A stretch of DNA of 6,144 nt from Lutibacter sp. (GTDB lineage: Bacteria > Bacteroidota > Bacteroidia > Flavobacteriales > Flavobacteriaceae). Both the position numbers and the translations under genes were made by a program. This document shows positions 1-6,144 of this stretch, piece after piece (within the stretch, counting starts at the first letter, position 1; the number at the start of each line of letters is the position of its first letter). Where the stretch lies: the NCBI GenBank assembly GCA_030599055.1, contig JAUVOS010000158.1, forward strand, positions 1 to 6,144, written 5' to 3'. The notes under the pieces were generated by a model. It searched no databases, was not told the DNA's origin, and saw only the letters and a program-made list of their open reading frames with translations.

Positions 1-516
1 AACAGCCCTAAAAGTTGGTATCGAGCCTTTTTTAATCTAGGGCTTATCAATTATATAAAAGGAGGAAAAAGGATGTTACCTTGTGAAGCTGGTACAGCTA
101 ACTTTTTTATTGAACCTTATGGAGAAGTTTATCCTTGTAACGGACTAGAAGAAAAGTATTGGAAGGAAAGTATGGGAAATATAAGAGATGTCGATAACTT
201 TGAGGATATTTGGTTTAGTAAACAAGCAGATAAAGTAAGAGGTTTAGTACGCTCTTGTCCAAAAAACTGTTGGATGGTAGGAACGGCAGCTCCGGTTATG
301 AAAAAATACATTCAACATCCAACAAAATGGGTGCTTAAAAACAAGTTTAAGAGTATTATTGGTCGTCCGGTTTGTAAAGACCACATTCCAAAGTATGATG
401 TTGGTCAAGACCCTAGGCAAGGTGATTTAAGAATTGATTTGAATAAGGAAGTAAGCAATACGATTAAAATAGAAAAGTCGAAGAAAAGTAATATTCTATT
501 TAAGAAAAAGGAATAA
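1..516 (+). CDS. Radical SAM protein with SPASM/Twitch-like C-terminal domain (5' partial)
   Basis: Only the last 171 residues are visible. The frame is open to base 1 with no stop, so the gene begins left of the window. The ATG at 73 is very probably an internal Met, because the residues before it (NSPKSWYRAF and what follows) read as normal protein. The visible part resembles the auxiliary iron-sulfur domain at the end of radical SAM enzymes: Cys28 opens the domain, followed by a Gly-Glu-Val-Tyr-Pro-Cys-Asn-Gly segment (Cys46), then a C-x3-C pair (Cys86, Cys90). These are four candidate ligands for a second Fe-S cluster. A further Cys125 follows, then a basic Lys-rich tail. The N-terminal CxxxCxxC radical SAM motif would lie outside the window and cannot be checked. 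The substrate is unknown; relatives include peptide-modifying enzymes, and similar genes occur near flavobacterial glycan loci (recall). The adjacent downstream glycosyltransferase suggests, but does not prove, a link to surface glycan synthesis. Confidence 0.8.
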   Translation, partial: NSPKSWYRAFFNLGLINYIKGGKRMLPCEAGTANFFIEPYGEVYPCNGLEEKYWKESMGNIRDVDNFEDIWFSKQADKVRGLVRSCPKNCWMVGTAAPVMKKYIQHPTKWVLKNKFKSIIGRPVCKDHIPKYDVGQDPRQGDLRIDLNKEVSNTIKIEKSKKSNILFKKKE

Positions 517-523
517 TTTTTTG

Positions 524-544
524 GCTATACGCTATACGCAATAC
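524..544. repeat. Three head-to-tail 7-bp units (GCTATAC, GCTATAC, GCAATAC)
   Basis: Two identical GCTATAC units are followed by a third with one change (GCAATAC). They lie in the 82-base gap between the radical SAM gene and the glycosyltransferase. The copies are exact enough to be deliberate or slippage-derived, but the array is very short. Similar CTATACGC strings are, as I recall, seen between genes of marine flavobacteria. The function is unknown, and no recombinase gene is nearby. Confidence 0.6.
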
Positions 545-560
545 ACTAATTTATAAAAAA

Positions 561-584
561 CTTAGTGCCTTATCGTCTATGCGG
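561..584 (+). repeat. Degenerate 8-bp tandem units upstream of the glycosyltransferase start
   Basis: Three consecutive octamers, CTTAGTGC, CTTATCGT and CTATGCGG, share a CTTA(n)GY-like pattern and are followed by TTAATTATAAAAAG and the ATG at 599. Strings of this kind (CTTTGTGTCTTTGCGGTTAA-like) are, from memory, common just ahead of genes in Bacteroidota. It could be an untranslated leader element or a remnant of a dispersed intergenic repeat. The pattern is visible; the role is not. Confidence 0.4.
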
Positions 585-598
585 TTAATTATAAAAAG

Positions 599-1684
599 AT
601 GAAAATAATAGTACTCGGCACCAGAGGTATTCCTGACATTTTAGGAGGTGTAGAAACACACTGTGAAGAACTCTACCCTAGAATAGCGAGTAAAGGACAT
701 GAAGTTACCATTATCACAAGAACTCCTTATGTGAATGACAAAAGCAGAAAGAATTACGGAGGTGTAAAGTTAAAACATATTTATGCCCCAAAAATTAAAT
801 CGTTTGAAGCGATTGTACACACATTTTTAGGGGTTTTATACGCAGCTATTAAGCGCCCGAATGTATTGCATATACACGCTATTGGTCCTATGATTATGGT
901 TCCTTTTGCAAGAATTTTCGGGCTTAAAGTGGTGGTTACTAATCACGGGCCCGATTATGATCGTCAAAAATGGGGGAAACTTGCCAAAAATATTCTTAAA
1001 ATCGGGGAATACGCAGGGACTAAATTTGCCAATGAAGTCATTGTAATCTCTGAGGTTATCAATTCAATTCTTAAAACAAAATATAATCGACATGATGCTC
1101 ATTTGGTCTATAATGGAGTTAACCTACCCAAAGTAGCAAAAAAAGATGATTATATCAGAAGCCTCGGTTTAGAAAAGAATAAATATATCATTGGTGTCGG
1201 GCGGTTTGTAGAGGAAAAAGGTTTTTCAGATATTATTAAAGCCTATTCACAAATTAAAACTGATGTAAAATTAGTGCTTGTCGGTGATGCAGACCACGAA
1301 ACGAACTACAGTAAAACACTTAAAAAAGAAGCGACGGATGCCGGAGTGGTCTTAACAGGCTTTATCAGAGGAGAAAAACTCAATCAGATTTTTTCACATG
1401 CTTTGCTCTTTGCTATGCCTTCTTATCATGAGGGACTCCCTATTGCACTACTCGAAGCTATGAGTTATAATTTAGATGTGTTAGTCAGTGATATACCGGC
1501 AAATTTAGAAGTGAATTTAGGTACAGAAAACTATTTTAAAGTAGGAGACATTGATGATTTGAAAGAGAAACTAGAGAAAAAACTTCAAGCTGACACCAAA
1601 GAAATACAGTACTCGGAAAAAATAAAGAATGTTTATAATTGGGATTTGATTGCAGAGCAGGTGCTAAGAGTTTATCAGGCTTAA
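599..1684 (+). CDS. GT4-family glycosyltransferase (GT-B fold), polysaccharide biosynthesis
   Basis: This 361-residue cytoplasmic or membrane-associated enzyme would transfer a sugar from a nucleotide donor onto a growing, probably lipid-linked, glycan. The N-terminal GT-B half begins MKIIVLGTRGIP followed by GGVE (residues 16-19), the signature of a GT4 subgroup with a DUF1972-like N-terminus. HIHAIGP (91-97) and NHGPDYDRQKWG (115-126) are further conserved blocks of that subgroup. The C-terminal half has YNGV (171-174), GRFVEEKG (201-208, with the donor-phosphate-binding Arg202 and Lys207) and the E-x7-E motif Glu278/Glu286 inside HEGLPIALLEAMS. The length is normal for the family and nothing appears broken. 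The ATG at 599 is chosen because the first beta-strand (KIIVLGTRG) starts right after it. It is preceded by AT-rich sequence without a Shine-Dalgarno motif, which is usual in Bacteroidota. It lies 82 bases after the radical SAM gene on the same strand and may be co-transcribed with it. Donor and acceptor sugars, and whether the linkage retains configuration as GT4 enzymes do, cannot be read in detail from sequence. Confidence 0.92.
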   Translation: MKIIVLGTRGIPDILGGVETHCEELYPRIASKGHEVTIITRTPYVNDKSRKNYGGVKLKHIYAPKIKSFEAIVHTFLGVLYAAIKRPNVLHIHAIGPMIMVPFARIFGLKVVVTNHGPDYDRQKWGKLAKNILKIGEYAGTKFANEVIVISEVINSILKTKYNRHDAHLVYNGVNLPKVAKKDDYIRSLGLEKNKYIIGVGRFVEEKGFSDIIKAYSQIKTDVKLVLVGDADHETNYSKTLKKEATDAGVVLTGFIRGEKLNQIFSHALLFAMPSYHEGLPIALLEAMSYNLDVLVSDIPANLEVNLGTENYFKVGDIDDLKEKLEKKLQADTKEIQYSEKIKNVYNWDLIAEQVLRVYQA

Positions 1685-1690
1685 AACATG

Positions 1691-2665
1691 CTAGTTATCA
1701 TCAAAATAGAGGTCTATAAAAGCTTCTTGCTTTTGGATAGCAATCTCATCTAAGGAAGAGCATCCGTGACCTTGACAAGGTGCAATATATAATTCTTTTT
1801 CATCTGTATTGATATTATCATAGACAAGCTGTACTCCTTCTAATGGGGTAATAGCATCTTCTTCACCACAATGTGAAAAATAAGGAACCTCTATCATTTC
1901 AGAAAAGTTAGTAGCATCAAAATATTGTAATAAATCTAATGCTTCTTGATAGTCGATGCCCTTCATTATCTCTGACATAGCCCATCCCTCTTTATTGTAT
2001 ATTGAAACATCTGCTAAAAAAGGGAAATTAGCTACGCAAATATCGATTTCTTTGTTTAATGCAGTGGCAACTATAGATAATAATCCTCCTTGACTTCCGC
2101 CATATGTCAATACTTGTCCGTTAGAATTCGGTTTATTTACAATATAGTCAACTGCTCTGACAGCATCCATATAGGCTCCTCTGTATATATAGGTTTCTTT
2201 ACTTTGATTTCCGTTTGAAAGATAGTTTTCAAAACCAATTTGCTCGGTACTTAAACCTTGCCCTCTTATATCTACTTTCATACTTATTGTATTCTCTGCC
2301 ATCATAAAGGAATCGTTGGGAAATAAGTTTATGTCTGTATTACCTCTACCAAAGCCGGAAAATTGAATTTTTGCTTTGTATGTTCCTTCTTCAATGGGTT
2401 CTGCAACCCAAGCGTAAAAATAGACTCCACCCAAAGATTTAATTCTGACTAAACTGATCGTTTTTTGATCAAATATCTTTGCTGCAATGACCTCACCTTC
2501 AATTGGGATAATATCAAGTTCAAATTTTGTTTCTTCCCAAAATTGTATAAAGTCATCTAAGAAGAGTTCTTCACCATTTTTACTACAACTATTTCCTAAT
2601 AACAATAATACGACTAAGGAAATTAATCTTAAAATATATAGTATGCTATATGATTCTTTTCTCAT
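1691..2665 (-). CDS. Lipoprotein of the acetyl xylan esterase / cephalosporin-C deacetylase type (CE7, AXE1)
   Basis: This 324-residue alpha/beta-hydrolase probably removes acetyl groups from a carbohydrate outside the cytoplasm. Residues 1-26 are a signal peptide with a hydrophobic core (about 8-23). Cys27 in LLGNSC is a plausible lipidation site, and the following SKNGEE could act as a surface-export signal of the kind known in Bacteroidota. CE7 landmarks appear in order: D-I-R-G-Q-G (132-137), Y-x-R (160-162) before DAVRAVDY, the nucleophile motif GGSQGG with Ser191 (189-194), PFLADV (215-220), an acid residue at Asp270 in GEEDAITP, and His300. The CE7 His-Glu pair is His-Gly here (CQGHGC). 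The loop between RGQG and YxR looks shorter than in the enzymes I recall. The start overlaps the end of the polymerase-like gene by 20 bases, implying translational coupling. No other Met occurs before residue 121, and the signal peptide fits this start. It could also act on a different ester or be a non-acetyl esterase. Confidence 0.85.
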   Translation of the reverse strand: MRKESYSILYILRLISLVVLLLLGNSCSKNGEELFLDDFIQFWEETKFELDIIPIEGEVIAAKIFDQKTISLVRIKSLGGVYFYAWVAEPIEEGTYKAKIQFSGFGRGNTDINLFPNDSFMMAENTISMKVDIRGQGLSTEQIGFENYLSNGNQSKETYIYRGAYMDAVRAVDYIVNKPNSNGQVLTYGGSQGGLLSIVATALNKEIDICVANFPFLADVSIYNKEGWAMSEIMKGIDYQEALDLLQYFDATNFSEMIEVPYFSHCGEEDAITPLEGVQLVYDNINTDEKELYIAPCQGHGCSSLDEIAIQKQEAFIDLYFDDN

Positions 2666-3845
2666 CGAGTATCTTAATTAATCTATAAACAATTGGCATT
2701 AATACCGAATACAATATTACACCGTATTGCCTATACAATATGCTTTCCGTGGACGAAAAAATACCAATAATAAGAATTAAGCTTATTAAAAAAACATCTT
2801 TACTTTTTATGGCTATATAAAATGCATAAAGGATTAGTAATAAATAAAAAAATCCAAAAATACCGTTTATTAACACGAACTCTACATATTGGCTATGTGA
2901 ATTAAATCCCTTTAGACCTTTATAATTTCCCTTCAGGTTTTCAATTTTTCCTTTTAACCAGTACGGTTCTTTGGTCCCTTCATCATAGTAATCGATACTA
3001 ACACCTAAAATGGGGTTTTTAGAATTTTTTAAAACCAAATAGGCGTTTTTCCATAATTTTAATCTAGGAGAGGTTTCATATACAAGACTACGCGAAAACT
3101 TTTTTTGAATTTCTTTGTTGGTCCCTAAAACAACAAGAGAGGCTCCAACTACAATTATTACTAAAATTATCGATTTACGTTTTGAAAAGAGTTTTATTAT
3201 ATAAAGAGAAAGAATACTAATATACAAAATATAACTTATACGAGCAGTTGATATTAACACCCCTAAACTAAAAATAAAAACCAATGGCCAGAATAATAAT
3301 TTATGCAAACTACTTCTATAAAATTCTATAAGAAAAATCAATGCCACTAATTGATATATCCCAAAGTAGGGGTGCTGAATAATAGTAGCATGTTTTGAAA
3401 ATTCGGGACTTAAATGATAAAAATTTGGATTTATTTGAATGAGCTTGTAAAATGTAAGGACAAATGCAATAAGGCTAAAAACAAGAAATATTCCTACTCC
3501 TTTTTTTAATTGTTTTTTATCTACTAAAACACTTAAAAGAATAAAGGGGACAATTAGTATCGGGAATTTATTCCAGAAATAACTTAAACTCTGCAAGATA
3601 TTTTCTGAAAACAAAACAGATAATAAGGTTAAAATAAAGGGAATAATTAGTAATAAATAGTTATTTCTAAACTCTTTAAATGGAACTGAGTTTTCTCTTT
3701 TATAAATAAAAAAGAGTATAAATAAAACAGATAAAACAACAATTGTAATATTTGCATAAGCAAAAGGAAAATAGGCGAAAGAAAAATACACAAAGACTAA
3801 TATAAGAATAACCTCAACAGCATATTTATTAATATATTTTATCAT
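2646..3845 (-). CDS. O-antigen polymerase/ligase family membrane protein (Wzy/WaaL-like)
   Basis: This 399-residue protein is strongly hydrophobic, with roughly 10-12 membrane segments. Clear ones are near 31-48, 63-80, 92-109, 115-135, 184-200, 203-220, 225-241, 323-345 and 373-392. A large polar stretch (about 242-322) fits the periplasmic loop of this superfamily. Typical marks are STARISY (199-205, Arg202) at the end of one helix, a SPRLKLWKNAY block (259-269, Arg261 and Trp265) followed by NPILGVS, and NSHSQYVE (315-322) with candidate catalytic His317 followed by the Gly-Ile-Phe-Gly turn (328-331). The C-terminal TES...RQYGVILYS segment (366-380) also matches. The family joins undecaprenyl-linked glycans at the periplasmic face, either polymerising repeat units or ligating glycan to an acceptor; sequence alone does not separate the two. 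With glycosyltransferases and glycan-modifying enzymes around it, polymerase is my preferred reading. The start lies 3 bases after the beta-helix gene's stop, so it is part of one operon. Base composition is very AT-rich, as expected from Ile/Leu/Phe/Lys content. Confidence 0.87.
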   Translation of the reverse strand: MIKYINKYAVEVILILVFVYFSFAYFPFAYANITIVVLSVLFILFFIYKRENSVPFKEFRNNYLLLIIPFILTLLSVLFSENILQSLSYFWNKFPILIVPFILLSVLVDKKQLKKGVGIFLVFSLIAFVLTFYKLIQINPNFYHLSPEFSKHATIIQHPYFGIYQLVALIFLIEFYRSSLHKLLFWPLVFIFSLGVLISTARISYILYISILSLYIIKLFSKRKSIILVIIVVGASLVVLGTNKEIQKKFSRSLVYETSPRLKLWKNAYLVLKNSKNPILGVSIDYYDEGTKEPYWLKGKIENLKGNYKGLKGFNSHSQYVEFVLINGIFGFFYLLLILYAFYIAIKSKDVFLISLILIIGIFSSTESILYRQYGVILYSVLMPIVYRLIKILDEKRII

Positions 3846-3848
3846 AAG

Positions 3849-5462
3849 TTATTTAATTTTTCCAAAAGGTCTCCATTTGCCAGAAGTGCCAGATTCTACA
3901 CAAATCCATCCTATATAATTTCTCTTTTTAGGGTTTTTGTTGTAAAAAATATCTCCTTTATTATAGTGTACATCGTTTGGTAAATTATCAATATCATCTA
4001 TTAGTCTACGTTTTCTAGCATCTGTTTTTGAACCATTCTGTAGGTTAAAATAATCATTATTATAAACATTCCAACCCCATTGCCATCCTTCTTTATTTTC
4101 CCAAAGAATGGATTTGTCAACAAATGTGTCTCCAATTTCTTTCGTTTGAGAAACTAAACCACTAATTTCACAATCTTTAAAAACTGTATCTTCTTCGAAA
4201 TAAAAATCAGGTGCCTCTCCGATATTCACAATTCTAGTGCCAACAAAAGAAATACTCGAATAATAACCTTTATTAAATTTAACGGCCATATTGATGGTAT
4301 TATTACTGACTAACATACAATTATTCCAAGATATACCCACAGCACCAAAACCAGCAACATTATTGTTATTACTGTTAAATTGTATTAAAGAACTACCTAC
4401 CTCATTATCTGACAAATGTAAATAGTTTTCAAAATGACAAGCGTTGTGTGTTATAGAAGCGACCGAATTATTACCATTTCCTAGTAACTCAGCTGTATGT
4501 GTAGCACCAAAAAAACAGGAGTTAAAAACAAAAGAATCTAATGCTTCCCCTTTAGCAAAATGAAAGCCAATTCTATTAATATCTCTTGCCCCAAATTGAC
4601 AATTAGTAAAGGTCATCACTCCAGTATTAAACTTATCACTGCTTAACACAAATGCTGTGCCCGTAGATTTGCATAAAACAGTATCAAAATGTGCGTGAGA
4701 GAGCCCTTCAATTTGTATTGCTGTACTTCTGTAATAAGAACCTCTTCGAATGGCTTTAACTTCTATTCTTTCAAGACTGGCAGTAAAAGGATAGTGTTTT
4801 GAGTCAGTTTTAAAATATATTCCGTAACTGGATAAGGTATCAATTGTAAAAGACTTAAGAGAAGTTCTACCTCCATTACTATCGCTGTTGCTATAATTCT
4901 CAATAATAGCAAAATCAGCTGATACATCACATTTTAAAATTGTATTAAACATATTTTCTCCATAGAGTTCGGTGCCTTCATATATGTGAATGGTTGATTT
5001 TATATTGTAAGTACCATTAGGAATAAAAATAGCATCGCCACTTTTACGCGCAAATTCAATGGCATTGTTAAAAAACCTTGCTTGGTCTTTCGTTGTTTTT
5101 ACGTTTCTCTTGGCACCGAACCATAATACATTTAATGCCCCGCTATACAGGCGTAGAAAGCGACCTTTCCTATTGTTTTTTAAATTAAAAACAGTTCCAT
5201 TATTAACAGTTTCGTGTGAGTTTAGATTGTAATAAAACTTCCCACCACCACCATCTCCAGGAGTGTAATAGCCAAGCACCTCAACCATTATCTCTTTATT
5301 TGTAGGTTGAATATTTAATGTGCGTAATTGTGAAATATTGCTAACTACTTGAATTGTTGAGCTATTCTTGTAGTTGTTAGTTTCAATTTTTGAATTGAAT
5401 GCTGTACTCGATACTTTTACACTAAGTAATAATAAAACATAAAGAATATAGATGTTTTTCAT
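3849..5462 (-). CDS. Secreted right-handed beta-helix protein, pectate-lyase-3/tailspike-like
   Basis: This 537-residue protein has an N-terminal signal peptide (hydrophobic 4-15, cleavage perhaps after Ala21), so it acts in the periplasm or outside. Residues 36-110 form an N-terminal module with VLGYYTPGDGGGGKFYYN (62-79), a motif shared with secreted and phage-type beta-helix proteins. NVLWFGAKRN (111-120) then leads into the parallel beta-helix, with FIPNGTYNI (146-154) and the ELYGEN turn (165-170) typical of the Pectate_lyase_3 (GH28-related) family. Residues 170-440 are rich in short strands with N/S/T turns, as expected of helix coils. The C-terminal 498-537 segment (HYNKGDIFYN, then GWICVESGTSGKWRPFGKI) resembles capping modules of polysaccharide-degrading tailspikes. 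Family members cleave or epimerise acidic or neutral polysaccharides, but I cannot assign catalytic residues. Its place between a glycosyltransferase and a polymerase-like gene suggests trimming or modifying the polymer during export. A non-enzymatic glycan-binding role is possible. Confidence 0.85.
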   Translation of the reverse strand: MKNIYILYVLLLLSVKVSSTAFNSKIETNNYKNSSTIQVVSNISQLRTLNIQPTNKEIMVEVLGYYTPGDGGGGKFYYNLNSHETVNNGTVFNLKNNRKGRFLRLYSGALNVLWFGAKRNVKTTKDQARFFNNAIEFARKSGDAIFIPNGTYNIKSTIHIYEGTELYGENMFNTILKCDVSADFAIIENYSNSDSNGGRTSLKSFTIDTLSSYGIYFKTDSKHYPFTASLERIEVKAIRRGSYYRSTAIQIEGLSHAHFDTVLCKSTGTAFVLSSDKFNTGVMTFTNCQFGARDINRIGFHFAKGEALDSFVFNSCFFGATHTAELLGNGNNSVASITHNACHFENYLHLSDNEVGSSLIQFNSNNNNVAGFGAVGISWNNCMLVSNNTINMAVKFNKGYYSSISFVGTRIVNIGEAPDFYFEEDTVFKDCEISGLVSQTKEIGDTFVDKSILWENKEGWQWGWNVYNNDYFNLQNGSKTDARKRRLIDDIDNLPNDVHYNKGDIFYNKNPKKRNYIGWICVESGTSGKWRPFGKIK

Positions 5463-5470
5463 AATTATTT

Positions 5471-6144
5471 CTATTTATTTAGCAAACTATTATATAAATT
5501 AATAATTTTTTCAAGATGCCTTTCCTTAGCTAAGTTCTGTGTATAAAAAGTACTTACTTTTTTTTGTAAGACACTAACATCTATAGTATCAATTTTTTTT
5601 AATTCTTTAATCGCCTCATTTTTATCAGTAAAATTGAGTAAAAAACCTGTCTCTTTATCTTGTATTAAATCCTTAAAGCCACTGTGATTTGACCCTATGA
5701 CAGGTACGCCCAATGCAAAGGATTCGATGATAGTCATCGGGCAGTTTTCATACCATTTTGATGATTGCACCACATATTTTGAGTTTTTTACATATTCAAA
5801 GAGCTCCTTTCCGTATTTTGGACCTAAAAAACGGATATTGTCAGCATCTTGTATGCGTTCGTTTACTTCTTTTTCAATAGATCCTTTTCCAATAATTATC
5901 AAATTTAAAGAGGTTTTCTTAAAAATGTCGATTATTTCAATCACCCCCTTTTCTTCTGAAACTCTTCCGTAGTATAGGTAGTACTCTTGTTCTTTTGATT
6001 GGCTTCTTTTTACATCGATAACTTCAGTAAAATTTGGGATGACTTCAATTGTTTTATGTATTCGCTTCGAAAGCATGGAAGCCAAAAACTTACTAGGAGA
6101 AATATAAGTGTCTATATATTTTTCATAGTAGTTAAAACTGTGAT
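5471..6144 (-). CDS. GT4-family glycosyltransferase, C-terminal portion (5' partial)
   Basis: The frame stays open to the right edge, giving 223 visible residues. Upstream of the TTG at 6085 the protein continues as HSFNYYEKYIDTYISPSKFL, a normal interdomain stretch of GT4 enzymes (D-x-Y-I-x-P-S-K-F), so the true start is outside the window and that TTG is not a start. The visible part is the nucleotide-sugar-binding half of a GT-B enzyme: IPNF (35-38), YYGRVSEEKG (57-66, Arg60 and Lys65 expected to bind donor phosphates), and E-x7-E at Glu132/Glu140 in WYENCPMTIIESFALG, followed by GVPVIGSNHSGFKDLI. It would add a sugar to a lipid-linked glycan in the cytoplasm. Eight bases separate its stop from the beta-helix gene start, with only AT-rich sequence and no Shine-Dalgarno motif. 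It is the first visible gene of the minus-strand operon; the operon's promoter and probably more genes lie to the right. The sugar specificity is unknown. Confidence 0.9.
   Translation of the reverse strand, partial: HSFNYYEKYIDTYISPSKFLASMLSKRIHKTIEVIPNFTEVIDVKRSQSKEQEYYLYYGRVSEEKGVIEIIDIFKKTSLNLIIIGKGSIEKEVNERIQDADNIRFLGPKYGKELFEYVKNSKYVVQSSKWYENCPMTIIESFALGVPVIGSNHSGFKDLIQDKETGFLLNFTDKNEAIKELKKIDTIDVSVLQKKVSTFYTQNLAKERHLEKIINLYNSLLNK

Larger units (their letters stand above)
1691..6144 (-). other. Inferred four-gene minus-strand operon: glycosyltransferase, beta-helix, polymerase-like, esterase
   Basis: The minus-strand genes are separated by 8 bases, then 3 bases, then a 20-base overlap, leaving no room for internal promoters or terminators outside coding sequence. 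All four products belong to glycan assembly or modification, so a shared transcript is the simplest reading. The left end meets the plus-strand glycosyltransferase tail to tail. The transcript's 5' end is not in the window. Confidence 0.8.

Noticed and set aside
129..311. Minus-strand open frame opposite the radical SAM gene
   Set aside because: Antisense to the conserved cysteine domain, with no recognisable features.
521..554. Possible Bacteroidota promoter (TTG at 521-523 and TAATTTAT at 547-554) ahead of the GT4 gene
   Set aside because: The downstream box matches TAnnTTTG only partly, with the last two positions wrong, and the 23-base spacing is longer than the usual one. It is not convincing.
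1718..1734. Inverted repeat AAAAGC-TTCTT-GCTTTT as a possible terminator for the plus-strand genes
   Set aside because: The stem is six pairs, mostly A-T, it lies inside the esterase coding region and is not followed by a clear T-run beyond the stem. It is too weak to list as a terminator.
2487..2681. Plus-strand open frame opposite the esterase signal region
   Set aside because: Low-complexity Ser/Asn-rich translation, antisense to a well-supported gene and overlapping its signal-peptide code. It is a shadow frame.
3849..5462. Beta-helix gene as evidence of a prophage
   Set aside because: No other phage-like gene is present, the protein has a signal peptide, and it is embedded in a tight glycan operon.
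5697..5972. Plus-strand open frame opposite the GT4 C-terminal domain
   Set aside because: It lies wholly antisense to conserved GT4 motifs and has no family features or ribosome-binding context of its own.
6074..6085. TTG at 6085 or ATG at 6076 as the start of the right-edge glycosyltransferase
   Set aside because: The frame continues to the window edge with sequence typical of the GT4 interdomain region, so the gene is simply cut by the window.

Overview
The window looks like part of a surface or extracellular polysaccharide biosynthesis locus from a member of the Bacteroidota, most likely a marine-type flavobacterium. The reasons are the low G+C content, starts that follow AT-rich sequence rather than a Shine-Dalgarno motif, a relaxed Bacteroidota-style lipobox, and protein families familiar from flavobacterial capsule/EPS regions. 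This placement is inferred from composition and recall, not from a database search.

Layout. On the plus strand are the 3' end of a radical-SAM/SPASM-type gene (1-516, open at the left edge) and a complete GT4 glycosyltransferase (599-1684). An 82-base gap between them carries two small degenerate tandem repeats. On the minus strand, reading right to left, are a GT4 glycosyltransferase (open at the right edge, 5471-6144), a secreted right-handed beta-helix protein (3849-5462), a multi-pass O-antigen polymerase/ligase-like protein (2646-3845) and a lipoprotein of the CE7/AXE1 acetyl esterase type (1691-2665). The minus genes are separated by 8 and 3 bases and then overlap by 20, so they almost certainly form one operon whose promoter lies right of the window. 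The two groups converge with only 6 bases between stop codons.

How they may work together (inference). The glycosyltransferases would build a lipid-linked repeat unit in the cytoplasm. The membrane protein would polymerise or ligate it on the periplasmic side. The beta-helix protein (lyase/hydrolase-like) and the lipid-anchored esterase would then trim or deacetylate the polymer outside the cytoplasm. The most notable point is the tight coupling of a tailspike-like beta-helix protein, a Wzy/WaaL-like protein and a CE7 lipoprotein with an altered HE motif. I see no RNA gene, CRISPR array, insertion sequence or phage structural gene, and nothing that clearly amounts to a wholly new system.
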